DNA of 64,000 nucleotides from Scilla litardierei (Eukaryota > Streptophyta > Magnoliopsida > Asparagales > Asparagaceae). The stretch is taken from positions 358,459,486 to 358,523,485 of the forward strand of contig CM061142.1 in assembly GCA_030789695.1 (NCBI GenBank). Direction: 5' to 3'. A program made the position numbers and the translations under genes. Under the pieces are notes generated by a model, which was not told where the DNA came from, did not search any database, and saw nothing but the letters and a program-made list of their open reading frames with translations. Below, piece by piece: positions 11,099 through 23,553 of this stretch. The number at the start of each line of letters is the position of its first letter. Position 1 is the stretch's first letter.

Positions 11099-14000
11099 AT
11101 ATGGGTTGCAACACTAATATCTGCCTCAGATCAGCACATAACGGTCTCTTGCGCCAACACGGGGGGCTTTTCTTGTACATTAACGGGGGTGTACGCACGT
11201 AACACATTGGGGGAGAGGAAGGCTTTATGGGAGCAAATGAAAAAGGAAGCTGCCACGTTGTCCAATGGGGCGTGGATTATTGGCGGTGACTTCAACAGTG
11301 TGCTTAAATCTAAAGACAAGGTGGGCGGGCGGAAGCTGGAAGAGAAATTGCTGGAAGATTTTTCGGACTGCATTGGTACTTGTAGGCTCCTGGAGCTAAA
11401 AAGTACGGGTAGCAAGCTAAGCTGGTGCAATAATCGTGTGGGAGATGGGCGTATATGTGCACGGTTGGATCGGGTATTCGTTACCACCTACTGGCTCGAC
11501 CGTCTGCCGGATTCATTTATGGAATATCTGGACCCGCAAACAAGTGACCACTTACCTATGATTGTCCGTCTTCACCCTCAGGTACCATCCGACCCAAAGC
11601 CTTTCAAGTTTTTTAATTATTGGACCAAATGCCCAGGGATATTGGATATTCTAGAGGAATGCTAGGTGGGCTATGTACATGGCACTCCTATGTACCGTGT
11701 TTGCCAAAAATTGAAGAGGATGAGGCCCCTTATTCAGAGCTGGTCAAAATCTAATTATGCTTCAAAGTTAGTAAATGCAAGCCACTTCAAATTGGAATCC
11801 ATTCGCAAAAACCCAAATCTGCACTATGATGTTTCACTTCAGGCTCTTGAGCAAGCATGTCTAAAGGAATTGGCTACTGCAATGAGTTTAGAGGAGGAAA
11901 TGTACCGCCAAAAAAGCCGCCAAGACTGGATGACCTTGGGAGATCGCAATACTAAGTTCTTTTATTATTCTATGAAATCAAGGCAAAACCATAACAAACT
12001 GAGCCACTTGGTAGATGCCTTGGGAAAGAAGAATAATTCACATAATGACCTTAAAAAGGAGGCCGTTGCTTACTATGTGGGACTATATAATCAGGATCAC
12101 TACGGGAGTTCATTCCGAACTCTTACCCCAAAGCGCATTCTAACGGAGGAGGCTTCGGCCTGGCTGATTAGGAGAATATCTGATGAGGAGGTTAAGAGAG
12201 CTGTTTTTCAGATTGGACCAGATAAGGCCCCAGGCCCTAATGGATTTAATGGTCACTTCTTTCAGCATTACTGGCATCTAGTCGGTGAGGATGTTTTGGG
12301 TGCAGTAAAGGACTTTTTCAGATCTGGTACTCTATTAAGGCAGATAAATCATACCAATTTGACACTTGTCCCAAAGAATTCTAATGCGACGTGCCTTGGT
12401 GATTATAGGTCTATCGCCTGTTGCAATGTCTTAAACAAGATCAGTAGCAAAATTATCTGCAATAGGCTAAAGGAGGTCATCCATGAGATGATTTCCCCGA
12501 ATCAGGCAGCATTTCTAAAAGGGAGGTTACTATCGGACTGCACTCTTATAGCCCATGAACAGATCCGAGACTTTAGTAATCCTATGGGAGGGCGGACTTG
12601 CCTGAAGTTAGATTTGAGAAAGGCATTTGACAGTGTAAATTGGGATTTTATATTGTACTTTCTGAAACAGATGGGTTTCCCAGCTACTTTTATTAGGTGG
12701 ATCAGAGAATGTATTTCCACACCCACATTTTCTGTTATGGTAAATGGCTCACTAGTGGGTTATTTTGACGGCAATATGGGTATAAGACAAGGTGACCCTC
12801 TCTCTCCATATTTGTTTGTAATCGTAATGGAAGCCTTCTCCGTCCTGGTTTCTAAAGCTCTGGGTAGGGGATCTCTTCAGCCTATGAGGCGGGCATGCTC
12901 CATATCACATCTTCTATTCGCTGATGACCTGCTTATGTTCTGCAGAGCAAATAAGAAATCATTCCAATGTATCAAATCCCTCCTCCATGATTTTAATGTC
13001 TATACTGGACTACATGTCAACTGGGAAAAGAGTACAGCACTGTTCAGTAAAGGGGCTAAGAACAGGACCGAGTTAGCAGGCTATTTGGGCATCAAAATCT
13101 CATCTACTATCACCAAATAACTGGGCTTGCCATTATCATCGAAGTATCCCAAATTACCAATGTACTGTAGATTGGTGGATAAATGCAGGAAGAGGCTACT
13201 GGGTTGGTCGAGTACATTGCTATCTATATCGGGGCGGATTGAGCTAGTCAAGACTGTTATATATGGAATGGTTGCATTTTGGATGCAAGCTTTCCATATG
13301 CCGTTTACCATTGTCCGGTAAATTTCTTCTCTGTGCAGGCGCTTCATCATGGGGTCTTCCTGGGCATGGGCGTGGGAGGATATATGCGCTCCCAAAGCTG
13401 AAGGGGGGGTTGGAATCCGCTTGTTGGAAGATCTAAATGTGGCCTCCGGCATCAGATTAACGTGGAGATTTCTTACCTCTAATGGCCTATGGTCGAGACT
13501 GATGAGGGATAGATATGGTGAAACGGGTGGGTTCTATGCGGCGAAGGGAACAAGGGACTTGGAAACATATGTTGAACAGTCAAAGAGTCTCCCAAAAGCT
13601 CATCAGGAGAATCGTAAGAGATGGGCGTTCAACCCTATTCTGGTATGACTACTGGCTTGATTGCGGGCCTCTCAAGGACATTGTAGCTGTACCTCAAGCA
13701 TCCTCCATGAAGACTGTAAATGAATACTGGGAGCAAGGAAATTGGTTGGATGACCCTGACCTCACTAATATCAAGTCTCATCTATCCCTGGTGGTACTAA
13801 CTACAGGACCTGATAGATGGTCTTGGGCCCTGTTCGTGAGTAGCAGCAGAAGGACAGCACAATCACCTATGGGCATGCTGACTTCAACTAGCATGCAGAT
13901 TACGGCTGGGACCAGGTTTGATGCGAGGCCGACTTCGACTTACACCCAGACTGGGACTGGCATTATGGCTGACGGCAGGCCTTTTTCGAATGCGGCTTGC

Positions 14001-14827
14001 ACCCAGACTTCGACTTGCACCCAGACATCGCCTGGCATTATGGCTGATGGCAGGCATTTTTCAAATGCGGCTGGCATTACGGCTGATGGCAGGCCTTTTT
14101 TGAATGCGGCTGGAATTTCTACATCGACGGATGGGACCAGGTGTGTTGTGATGGGCGGGGGTAAGGATGATGACAGGCCTTTTTCGAATGCGGCTGGAAT
14201 TTCTACATCGATGGCTGGGACCAGGTGTGCTGTAAGGGGCGGGGGTAAGGATGATGACTTCCGATTTAAGGAGGCTTGGGAAGGAGTACGTGTCCAGGGC
14301 ACACCCTTCCAATTCTAGAAATTGATATGGTTTCCGGGCGTCATCCCCAAATTTTTCATCGCCCTACTAAGAGCATTCAGGGGTAAGCTTCTAACAAGAG
14401 ATTTGATCTGTAGATGTGGCTTCAACAATCCAGTAAATTGCGTCCTATGCGAGGGCAATAACACTGAAGATATAAACCACCTGTTTTTTCCTGTGATTAC
14501 TCAAGCTACATACTTCGCAGTGGCCTACTAAAAATGAATGTTAAGGATCATATTAATCCAACTCTACATGAGGTGGGAGAATACTACCTTCTACATTTTG
14601 GAGGTAAGAAGCCTTTGAGCATGTTGGCAAAACCCACCCTTTCTGCTATGGTGTGGCACATTTGGCGGGAACAGAATAGCAGAATTTTTGATAATACATA
14701 CAAAGGAAAAACTATCTTATTTGAGGAGATTTCGGGTGATATCAGAGTGGCGCTGAGGGACCAAGACCCAGTTACTGCAGAAGAGGTAGAGGTATTTGCA
14801 AATTGGGAGTTTAGAGATATGGGCTGA
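11099..14827 (+). pseudogene. LINE ORF2 EN-RT-zfRVT, many lesions
   Basis: The endonuclease part shows IIGGDFNSVL and the SDH motif (TSDHLPMIV). RT blocks include APGPNGFNGHFFQHYW, LKLDLRKAFDSVNWDF, GIRQGDPLSPYLF and the catalytic FADDLLMFC near 12915. Lesions relative to copy 4: a TAG replacing Trp at 11663-11665, TAA at 13118-13120 (Tyr in copy 4), TAA at 13319-13321, a frameshift between about 13540 and 13600, a repeat expansion at about 13832-14250, TAG at 14316-14318, and a one-base loss in a T run near 14486 in the zf-RVT motif. The frame otherwise runs straight through, so most stops are point mutations in an old copy. Confidence 0.9.
13832..14250 (+). repeat. Minisatellite expansion inside LINE ORF2
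   Basis: Between the conserved RT-connector motif (W-x-W at about 13820) and the motif FRFKEAW (about 14256), which are adjacent in the other LINEs, there are about 400 extra bases. Four copies of AGGCCTTTTTCGAATGCGGC (with variants) start at 13977, 14052, 14091 and 14174, mixed with repeats of ACCCAGACTTCGACTTGC and GGGACCAGGTGTG. One reading frame stays open through the whole array. Confidence 0.8.
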
Positions 14828-14902
14828 TAGCCATTCTACATGTACTCTCATCCATTCATTGTATAGATTGTTCGGGAGGTGGAATCAATATTAAATAGTG
14901 AC

Positions 14903-14914
14903 GGCGCTTGTGCC
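14903..14914 (+). other. LINE 3' stem-loop, copy 3
   Basis: Same hairpin GGCG-CTTG-TGCC within GTGACGGCGCTTGTGCCC, 73 bp after the stop. Confidence 0.7.
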
Positions 14915-14967
14915 CCCTCCTCTTTATATTGAGACCGCATCCCCACATACTTTATTGCTGTATTATA

Positions 14968-16017
14968 TCTATATTACAATTGAGGGCAGATTTGTCCTCT
15001 GTGGCAATGTCACATCAAGTTTTGGAGGGAAATTTTTGGGTTGAAAAGAAATTTGTTGGGAATACACAAAAAGATTGAAATTAGGAATTGCCTTTTAATA
15101 TTAGTTATGAAAAAAAATGTTGTGCACACACACAATCTCATCTTGGGAACGAACGCGAGCTGTGGGAGATGAATGCGGGAGAATGCTGCCAACTCATTGA
15201 TCCGCGTTGCAAAACCCTGTAAAATTTCGATCCCATCTGTTGATATTTCAGGGGAAACTAATAATTATTTATGTTTGTTTAAAATTAGTGGGTCCAAGAT
15301 TTTTAAATGAACAGTGTCCCACGGGCACAGATTATACGTATATGAAGCCGCGTCCGCGCCGAAGACACCCGCTAAATTTTTTAACGCTGGTTTGTTGTTC
15401 CGCGCCTAAGGCATCCGCGCCGAAATTGTTGTTTTACGTCAAATTTGTTGTTCTGTGCCGAATGCACTCACGTCGAATTTGGTTTTCTGTGTCGAAGGCG
15501 CATACGCTGAATTTGTTGTTCCGCGCCTAAGGCACCCGCGCCGAAAGTGTTGTTTTACGTCTAATTAGGCACCCACGTTGAATTTGGTTTTCTGTGTCGA
15601 AGGTGCATGCGATGAATTTGTTGTTCCGCGTCTGAGGCACCCGCGCCGAAATTGTTGGTCGAAGGCGCATGCGCTGAATTTGTTGTTCCGCGCCGAAGGC
15701 GCCCGCGCCATTTTTTAACGCTGATTTGTTGTTCCGCGCCTAAGGCACCTACGTCGAAATTGTTGTTTTACGTCGAATTTGTTGTTCTGCGTCGAAGGCA
15801 CCCACGTCGAATTTGGTGTTTTGTGTTGAAGGTGCAAACGCTGAATTTGTTGTTCCGCACCGAAGGCACCCACGCCGAAGGCGCGTATGCTGCTAAATAT
15901 TGTAAGCTAATTTGTTTTTCTTTTAAATTTTGGCCTTGAAAAAAAAATTTCGGGGAACAAAGATTTCGCAAGGGAAAATCTTAAATGAACCGTGCCCGCG
16001 GGCACGGATTATGACTA
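14968..16017 (+). mobile_element. Non-autonomous Helitron, type A
   Basis: The element starts TCTATATTACAATTGAGGGC and ends with a palindrome GTGCCCGCGGGCAC (15993-16006) and GGATTATGACTA. Helitrons start with TC and end with a hairpin about 10 bp before CTRR; the final base here differs from the CTAG seen in sister copies ending at 43827 and 44890. There is no Rep/helicase coding. The inner 15340-15890 is a minisatellite of units such as GCGCCGAAGGCACCCACG and AATTTGTTGTTCCGCGCC. Confidence 0.8.
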
Positions 16018-17403
16018 TCTATTCTATAAAATAGGGATGGTATCAAGAGAAATTGGATAAGAGAAATTGGACAAGAGAAATTGGATAAGAGAAATTGGAC
16101 AAGAGTATATACATATACATACATACATATACATACATACATATATAAATATAAATACATACATACATATACATACATCTATTCTATAAAATAGGGATGG
16201 TATCAAGAGAAATTGGATAAGAGAAATTGGACAATAGAATTTGGATAAGAGAATTTGGACAAGAGTATACATATACATATATACATATACATATATACAT
16301 ATACATACATACATATCTTATATTCTATAAAATAGGGATGTTATCAAGAGAAATTGGATAAGAGAAATTGGACAAGAAAAATTGGATACGAGAAATTGGA
16401 CAAGAGTATATACATACATATATATACATACATATACACATATACACATATACATATACATACATACATATACATATATCTATTCTATAAAATAGGGATG
16501 ATATCAAGAGAAATTGGATAAGTGATGAGATTTTGAGAGATAAGAGAAGAGATGGGGAATTTTGTGATGAGATTTTAAGAGATAAGAGAAGAGGTGGGGA
16601 ATTTTGCACATACAACCCCGGGGTTTGCATTTTTGCCACTGGACCCTCCCCACCCACACACCCACACTTTTTATTCTTCCCACCACTTCCTAAACATTTT
16701 TTTCCAGTCCGCGTGCACATATACATATTGGACAAGAGAAATTGGATAAGAGAAATTGGACAAGAGTATATACATATACATACATACATATACATACATA
16801 CATATATAAATATGCATTCATACATACATATACTTACATCTATTCTATAAAATAGGGATGATATCAAGAGAAATTGGATAAGAGAAATTGGATAAGAGAA
16901 TTTTGACAAGAGTATACATATACATATATACATATACATATATACATATACATACATACATACATATCTTATATTCTATAAAATAGGGATGTTATCAAGA
17001 GAAATTGGATAAGAGAAATTGGACAAGAAAAATTGGATAAGAGAAATTGGACAAGAGTATATACATACATATATATACATACATATACACATATACACAT
17101 ATACATATACATACATACATATACATATATCTATATTATATAAGAGGGATGTTATCAAGAGAAATTGGATAAGAGATATTGGACAAGAGAAATTGGATAA
17201 GAGATAGAGAAGAGATGGGGAATTTTGTGATGAGATTTTAAGAGATAAGAGAAGAGGTGGGGAATTTTACACATACAACCCCGGGTTTTGCATTTTTGCC
17301 ACTGGACCCTCCCCACCCACACACCCACACTTTTTATTCTTCCCACCACTTCCCAAACATTTTTTTCCAGTCCACGTGCACGTGTGCACGGGTTATTTGC
17401 TAG
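16018..17403 (+). mobile_element. Tandem array of Helitron type B heads
   Basis: Seven copies of the 5' head TCTATTCTATAAAATAGGG (or close variants) start at 16018, 16178, 16316, 16479, 16839, 16967 and 17130. Each is followed by repeats of GAGAAATTGGATAAGA and CATA-rich spacer. The copies at 16479 and 17130 continue into a longer body and a 3' part (CCAAACATTTTTTTCCAG). Only the last has a complete end: hairpin CGTGCACGTGTGCACG, then GGTTATTTGCTAG ending at 17403. Spacings are about 160, 138, 163, 360, 128 and 163 bp, suggesting a repeated three-unit block. Confidence 0.8.
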
Positions 17404-17449
17404 TCCTTCTATAAAGATTAACTAACTTTCCATATATATATATATATAG

Positions 17450-17607
17450 TAATGGCTATCATACGCCATATGAGATAGGCTCTCATACGCCATCTCACAT
17501 AAAGCAACCAAGTACAACCAAGTACAAGCCCATGTGGGCTTGTACTTCGTTGCTTTATGTGAGATGGCGTATGAGAGCCTATCTCATATGGCGTATGATA
17601 CCCATTA
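17450..17607. mobile_element. Foldback (hairpin) MITE-like element
   Basis: The arms 17450-17534 and 17535-17607 are near-perfect reverse complements over about 70 bp around the centre GCCCATGTGGGC. The left arm carries an extra 10-bp copy of CAAGTACAAC and there is one mismatch near the ends. Each arm has two related inner motifs (CATACGCCATATGAGATA and CATACGCCATCTCACATA). It sits between TA runs. No TIR of a known MITE family is recognised. Confidence 0.7.
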
Positions 17608-17610
17608 ATC

Positions 17611-17612
<2 letters not shown>

Positions 17613-17694
<82 letters not shown>

Positions 17695-17697
17695 AAA
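17613..17697. repeat. (TA)n microsatellite, 5' flank of LINE
   Basis: TA run of nearly 80 bp ending in ATAATATAAAAAAC, directly before the near-full-length LINE. Confidence 0.95.
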
Positions 17698-17701
17698 AAC
17701 A

Positions 17702-19496
17702 ATGAGTGACTTGCGGCGAGTTGAGCGGGGCGATTCTGGATGGGATGGCGGCGTCCTTAGGGTTTCTCTAGGTGGAGTTCTAGGGGTCCTAGGGCTGATG
17801 AGAATAACCCAGGAGATGCGGCAACTGCTGTCACAGGACAGGGCAATGGGGAGAATTGGCAGGTGGTTCATAGGAGGAGGGATGCATGATCTCGGCAACC
17901 TACTATCCATCATCGCGGCTACTCTCGAGGCATATCTACGTAGTTCTTCAGGGCTGCCCGAGATCTGGTTTGTTAGCAAGGAGGACCACAGTGCACACCA
18001 ATTTGAAGCCTAGCGGTGGTGTCGCAAACAAGGTGTTTGTCAATTTTCCTCAAAGGTCGAAGGCTCCTATTCTTCCAATTTTGATTAATCCATCCGCAGC
18101 TAAGATTAGTTGGTCGGAGGTCTGTGCCAACAGACGCTCGTATAGGGATACTGTAGGCATGAAGTTTGTTCAACCAAAAATCAGGATTGATGGATCCTGT
18201 ATTGCAAGGGTATCAAATTCACTTTTAGAGAAGGGGGCAAAAACATGGAAGTCCACCCTTGTTGGGTATGAACTGGGCGACTCCCCGTTGTTTGGGCAGA
18301 TTCAATCTTGGATGGAGCGGCTATGGAAGCCCAGGAAGAGAGTACAACTTTTCAGCAAGGAAAATGGTTTTTTCTACTTTAAATTTAAGAGTAGAGAAGA
18401 CTGCGATAGGAGCCTTCATGGTGGGCCTTGGCTCTTTGATGGGCACCTGGTCGTGCTTAAACTGTGGAGTCCGGCCCTTCGACACGACCGAGACATCCTA
18501 ACGGCCGTTCCTGTATGGATGCAAATACATGGCCTTCCAGTTAATATGTGGAATATGGAGGTTCTCAACATCCTAGCTTCTGTAGTGGGTATTCCATTGT
18601 GCTTGGATCGAGCTACGGCAAATTTGGAGAGAATTACCTATGCTAGATGCTTGGTTGAGGTAGATGATAAGAAGCCTTTACCAAAGACGGTTGAAGTGGA
18701 ACTTGATGATGGGACTATTCAGTCCTTTATTGCCAGGTATGAGGTTGAACGTCCCTGCTGCGGTCTCTGTGTTTGCTTCGGACATTCAGACGGGCAGTGC
18801 CCTTTGCAAGTTGCGCAAAAAGATAAGGGTAAGGAAATTGTTCATGAATCAACCCATACAAATATTTTTGAGCATGGTCAGAGCTCGAGTATGGTTGCTG
18901 CTATGCCTTCTCCAAATCTCAAATCCCAGGATATTGATGGAAGTGTTAAGTCACATACTGTTGGCCAGAGTGTGACTATGGTTCCTCCTATTGAGAGCCC
19001 GGATCATACATTGCTTGTGCCTTCTTCGGATGATTGGGCAATTAAGTTGCGAGGTCAGTTTAAAAGGGTGGTGAATTTGTTGAAGCTCGTTCTCAGCCTT
19101 ACACCCAGGATCATGCCCCGCAAGATTACAGGCGGCATACTGGATGGTTCAAATGGATCGGCCACGCTTCCAGCTGTCCAAGGAATGGCGCAACAAGACC
19201 CGCCTAACTCGGGGTTGGGTGCAGATATGACTGGAGCTAGGAATGGTATTACTCAACTAGCTTTTCAAGATGCAGGTCCCAATTTTACCACTGTAACATC
19301 TGGCTATCCCATTCCCCCCGTGCAATCTACCCCGAATACTAGAAGTGATATTCTACCTGAGGTGCCTATATACGACAATCCAGAATGGTTTACAAAGCAC
19401 TCTGAAATCCTAAATGAAATTGAAGGCTTTAAGGGGAAAATGCAGGGAGTATCTCGCCCTGTCACGGCTACCTGTCGAAGTAGCAGGCTGAAGTAG
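17702..19496 (+). pseudogene. LINE ORF1 (DUF4283-like, CCHC knuckle)
   Basis: Plant L1 ORF1 encodes the RNA-binding particle protein. The main frame, open from 17886 to 19496, has a DUF4283-like region (GAKTWKSTLVGYELGDSPLF, then a block ending GPWLFDGHLVVLKLW) and the conserved VPVWMQIHGLP. It ends its folded part with a CCHC knuckle, C-X2-C-X4-H-X4-C (CGLCVCFGHSDGQC), near 18757-18800. A low-complexity tail follows. The N-terminal part before about 17950 reads better in another frame (from 17702), so an indel is likely. The true start is not certain. Confidence 0.8.
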
Positions 19497-19529
19497 GAGC
19501 TCCCTACGTCTTCTATCATCAATTATCCA

Positions 19530-22500
19530 ATGTCTGTCTTGATTTGGAATACACGCGGGCTGAACAATGTTGTGAGGCGTAGGGACCTCAGGGATAGGAT
19601 AAAGAAGATTAATCTAGCGGCTGTTTTTCTCCTGGAGACTAAGTTAAATTCTGCTACCATCAAAACTAAATCCTGCATTCCAAAGAGTTGGATTACATTT
19701 GACAATTTTCATATCTATGGAGGTGGGCGTATTCTTATGGGGCTTGACCCCCTTGTTTGGAAAGCGGATGTTATCTCTACTTTAGAGCAGCACATTACTG
19801 TTCGATGTGAAAAATGCGGGGGGGGGGGGTTGTAACTGTGCTATCTGCAGTATATGGAAGCAATAGTGTATCAGATAGGAAGGACTTATGGGGGCAGCTG
19901 AAAGGGGATGCAGCAAAAGTGAGTAATGTACCTTGGATGGTGGGTGGAGATTTTAATTGTATCTTGTATTCTAAAGATAAGATTGGTGGGCGTAGGGTGG
20001 AGGCTAGCAAACTTTATGAATTAAACAACTGCTTAACTGATTGTAGATTGCAGACTCTCAAAAGTACAGGCCCACACCTAAGTTGGTGTAATAAAATAAG
20101 GGGAAATGGCCGTATTGCTGCACAGCTAGATAGGGTTCTTTGCAATGGTGAATGGATCAACAAGCTCCCGGACTCTTTCTTTGATTATTTGGACCCTCAA
20201 ACCAGTGATCACTCCCCTATGGTCGTCTATCTACATTCCCAGGTACACTCTGACCCAAAACCGTTCAAATTTTTCAATCACTGGATAAACTTGCAAGGGC
20301 ACAATGACATTATGGATTCTAATTGGCCTCAAAGCTTTAGAGGAACACCAATGTTCAGTTTGACTAGAAAGCTTAGGCGGGTTAAATTTGAGTTTAGAAG
20401 ATGGGAAAAAGAATACCATGCTAGGGACCCTATTCTAATATACAGAAATCAGTTCGAAGCCTTAAGAAACCAGAATGGGATTCACTATGATCCTTTGCTC
20501 CAGGAGAGGGAACATTCTTTATGTAATGAGCTTGCCAATCTGCTTGGGATGGAAGAGGAGATGTTCTGCCAGAAAAGTAGGCAGGAATGGTTGGACCTGG
20601 GTGATAGAAATACAAGATTCTTCTACAATGCTATGAGATCTAGGCAATGCTGCAATAATCTTAGTCACTTGGTGGATGTGAATGGGGTTCAGAGTAAAAC
20701 TTATGAAGATATTAAATCTGAGGCTGCTAATTTCTATGAGTGCTTATATAATCAGAACCATTATTGGAATGTTTTCCCTAGACTTGTTCCTAAAAAGAAG
20801 ATTAAACAGGAAACTGCCAGGTGGCTTAAAAGAAGAATTACTGCTGATGAAATTAAAGAGGCGGTCTTTCAGATAGGTCCTTCCAAATCCCCAGGACCTG
20901 ATGGGTTCAATGGTTTTTTCTACCAACACAATTGGCATAAAATTGGATCTGATGTAGTTGATGATGTCCAATATTTTTTCCAATCAAGCCCTTTGCTTCG
21001 TCAGGTCAATCATACTTTCCTTACCCTTGTTTCCAAAAGTTCTAATGCTTCATCTCTAAGGGACTACAGACCTATTGCCTGCTGCAATGTAATTTATAAG
21101 ATTATTAGCAAGATCATTTGCAACAGGTTGAAGCTTATTATTCATGATTTAATTTCCCCAAATCAATCATCTTTCATTCAGGGGAGATTGCTATCAGACT
21201 GTACATTGCTAGCTCATGAGCAGATCAGAGACTTCAGCAATCCTATGGGGGCCAGAGCGTGTCTGAAACTGGACCTTAGAAAGGCTTTTGACAGCGTGAA
21301 CAGAGAGTTTGTGTACTTTATTCTGCATCAGATGTGATTTGGTTATAAGTTCATCTACTGGATCAAGGAATGCATTTCTACAGCCTCTTATTCTGTTATG
21401 GTCAATGGCTCTCTTGTGGGATACTTTGGTGGAAACAGAGGGATAAGGCAAGGGGATCCTCTTTCCCCCTATCTATTTGTCATTATCATGGAAACTTTCT
21501 CCCTCCTCCTTGCTAAGGCCATTACAAAAGGTTCCATCCAACCAATGAGACGAGCAGGCTCCATATCACATCTTCTTTTTGCTGATGACCTGTTGGTTTT
21601 CTGTCGAGCGAACCGTAAATCTCTTATTGGGCTTAAGAATTTACTGGAGGATTTCAGGAATTTCACAGGCATGGAGATCAACTGGAACAAGAGCATATCT
21701 ATGTTTAGCAAGGGTGCTAAAAATCCTGGTGACCTGGCAGTTTGTTTTGGAGCTAAACATGCAAACACCATCACTACTTACTTGGGACTTCCATTGTCAT
21801 CCAAATATCCCAAAACTCATATGTAGGAAACGGCTGAGTGGATGGACCTCCTCCATGTTATCCATTGCTGGTCGTATTGAGCTGGTAAGAACCGTTATTT
21901 ATGGCATGATTAATTTTTGGGTCCAAGTATATAGAGTTCCTACCACTGTTTTGCGAACTCTTACATCTATGTGTAGAAATTTTATTTGGGGTTCTACAAA
22001 AAGTTGGGCCTGGAGGGACTCTTGCAGGCCAAAGGAGGAAGGAGGGATAGATTAAGATTACTTACAGACATGAACCTAGCATCGGGGATTAAGCTAACAT
22101 GGATATTTCTGAAGTCAAGAGGCCTTTGGGCGGAGTATATGAGGGGCAAATATAAGGATGCTGCAACATTCTTTAAAGTAAAAGGGGATGTCTCACAATC
22201 TGGAACGTGGAAGTTTCTTTTCCATTGCAGAAATCTTTCACAGAAGATCATTAGGAGGAAGGTGAGAGATGGGAATGATACCCTATTTTGGCATGACAAC
22301 TGGCTCCCCTGTGGTCCGCTGAAACACCTATATGGGATTCCAAATGGTGCAAGTAGCAGGCGAGTTAGTGACGATTGGGAAGGTTCTGATTGGATTGATG
22401 ATGTGGAAATTGATAATCTCAAACCATTGCTTCAACAGGTTACCTTGTCAGAAGGTGTAGATTCTTGGGAATGGAAGCAGGGTGAGGAATTTAAATTCAG

Positions 22501-23059
22501 AGATGCTTGGGACGCTGTATGTAACAAAGGTACCCCATTTACATACTCTAATCTTATATGGTACAACAAATTCATCCCCAAAATGTCAATTACGCTTCTT
22601 CGCGCATTCAAAGGCAAGCTTCTTACTAAGGTACACATGGAAAAATGGCGTATTTTGGACTCCAATTTCTATGAGTTTTGCACATCTGACAGCCCAGAGG
22701 CTGTGAATCACCTTTTCTTTGATTGCCTATTCTCAAATTACATCATGTGTCGAGCTATACTCAAGATAGGGGTGAAGGGACCAACTGTGCTTACACTCCC
22801 TGTACTCGGATCCTTCTACTTGGCGAGATTTGAGAAGAAAGGATTGCTGGGATTACTTGCTAAAACTGTGCTTGGTGCCGTGGTTTGGCATTTGTGGCGT
22901 GAGCGAAACAGAAGGGTGTTTGAAAACTAAAGGAAGCCCAAGACTGCTCTTTTTGATGAGATTTCTGAAGATGTACGTATTGCCCTTCTCAATTTGAATG
23001 AGGCCGAGGATGAGGCAAGCATAGCTTTGGATAATTGGGACATTAGAGATGGGGGTTGA
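19530..23059 (+). pseudogene. LINE ORF2 (EN-RT-zfRVT), frameshifted
   Basis: ORF2 starts 33 bp after the ORF1 stop with MSVLIWNTRGLNN, the normal start of the endonuclease domain. EN motifs GGDFNCIL and TSDHSPMVV, RT blocks GPDGFNGFFYQHNW, LKLDLRKAFDSVNREF, GIRQGDPLSPYLF and catalytic FADDLLVFC (near 21580), and a zf-RVT block NHLFFDC are present; the first Cys of the zinc motif is Tyr. Lesions: a frame change at the 12-G run 19818-19829, TGA at 21335-21337 (Gly in copy 2), a small deletion near 21820 removing about ten residues and shifting frame, a one-base loss near 22050, and TAA at 22928-22930. The natural stop is at 23057-23059. Confidence 0.9.
19818..19829 (+). other. Twelve-G run causing ORF2 frame change
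   Basis: The endonuclease frame from 19530 passes into the +2 frame across this homopolymer. In copy 3 the equivalent place is a shorter G run within an open frame (ACGGGGGGC). It is most simply slippage, or possibly a sequencing length error. Confidence 0.7.
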
Positions 23060-23069
23060 TCAGTATTTT

Positions 23070-23400
23070 TGGTGCATTCAATTGCTTCTGGGAGCATACG
23101 GTTTCTGTGCAACATTTGGGCAAGCCTCTGGGTGCATATAGTTTCTGTGGAGTTCCATTGCTTTCGGCCATTTGGTGCATGCGGCCTTCAGCTGCAACAG
23201 GCCGCTGGGCGCATTCGGTCGTTGGGCGCATTCGGCCACTGGGCACATTCGGGCATTCCTTTTCTTGGTGCGTTCAGCCTCTGGGAGCTTACGGTATCTG
23301 TGCAGTTCTTATTGCTTTCGGCCATTTGGTGCAGGCGACCTTCAGCTGCAACAGGCCGCTTCTTGTTGCATTCGGCCAATTGATGCATGCGGTCACAACA
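23070..23400 (+). repeat. Minisatellite in LINE 3' UTR
   Basis: About 415 extra bases separate the ORF2 stop from the conserved hairpin in this copy (493 bp against 73-77 bp in the other three). They are built of variants of GGGCGCATTCGGCC. A longer block, TTCGGCCATTTGGTGCA plus CTTCAGCTGCAACAGGCCGC, occurs twice, at about 23163 and 23315. Confidence 0.8.
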
Positions 23401-23553
23401 GTTCTATTCGACTCCTTGCTGCAGTCGGCATCCAGCTGGATTGGATTTGTGGAGTTATTTTACTCTAATTTATTCCAATGTATACCCTGTAATGTATATC
23501 AGTAGTGTTTGGTGGTTCAGTCCATGGTTACTAGATCAATGTTCTAGGGTGAC

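Larger units (their letters stand above)
11099..14967 (+). mobile_element. LINE (L1-type), 5'-truncated, copy 3
   Basis: Similarity to the LINE at 17698 begins inside the endonuclease at about 11099, right after a short TA run (11094-11100). It carries the end of EN, RT, zf-RVT, a stop at 14827, and the conserved 3' hairpin at 14903-14914. The tail is cut by a Helitron that begins at 14968. Confidence 0.9.

Noticed and set aside
19818..19829. Programmed frameshift at the G run in LINE ORF2
   Set aside because: Other frameshifts and stops in the same ORF show decay, and the related copy has a shorter run within an open frame. Slippage or a sequencing error is simpler.
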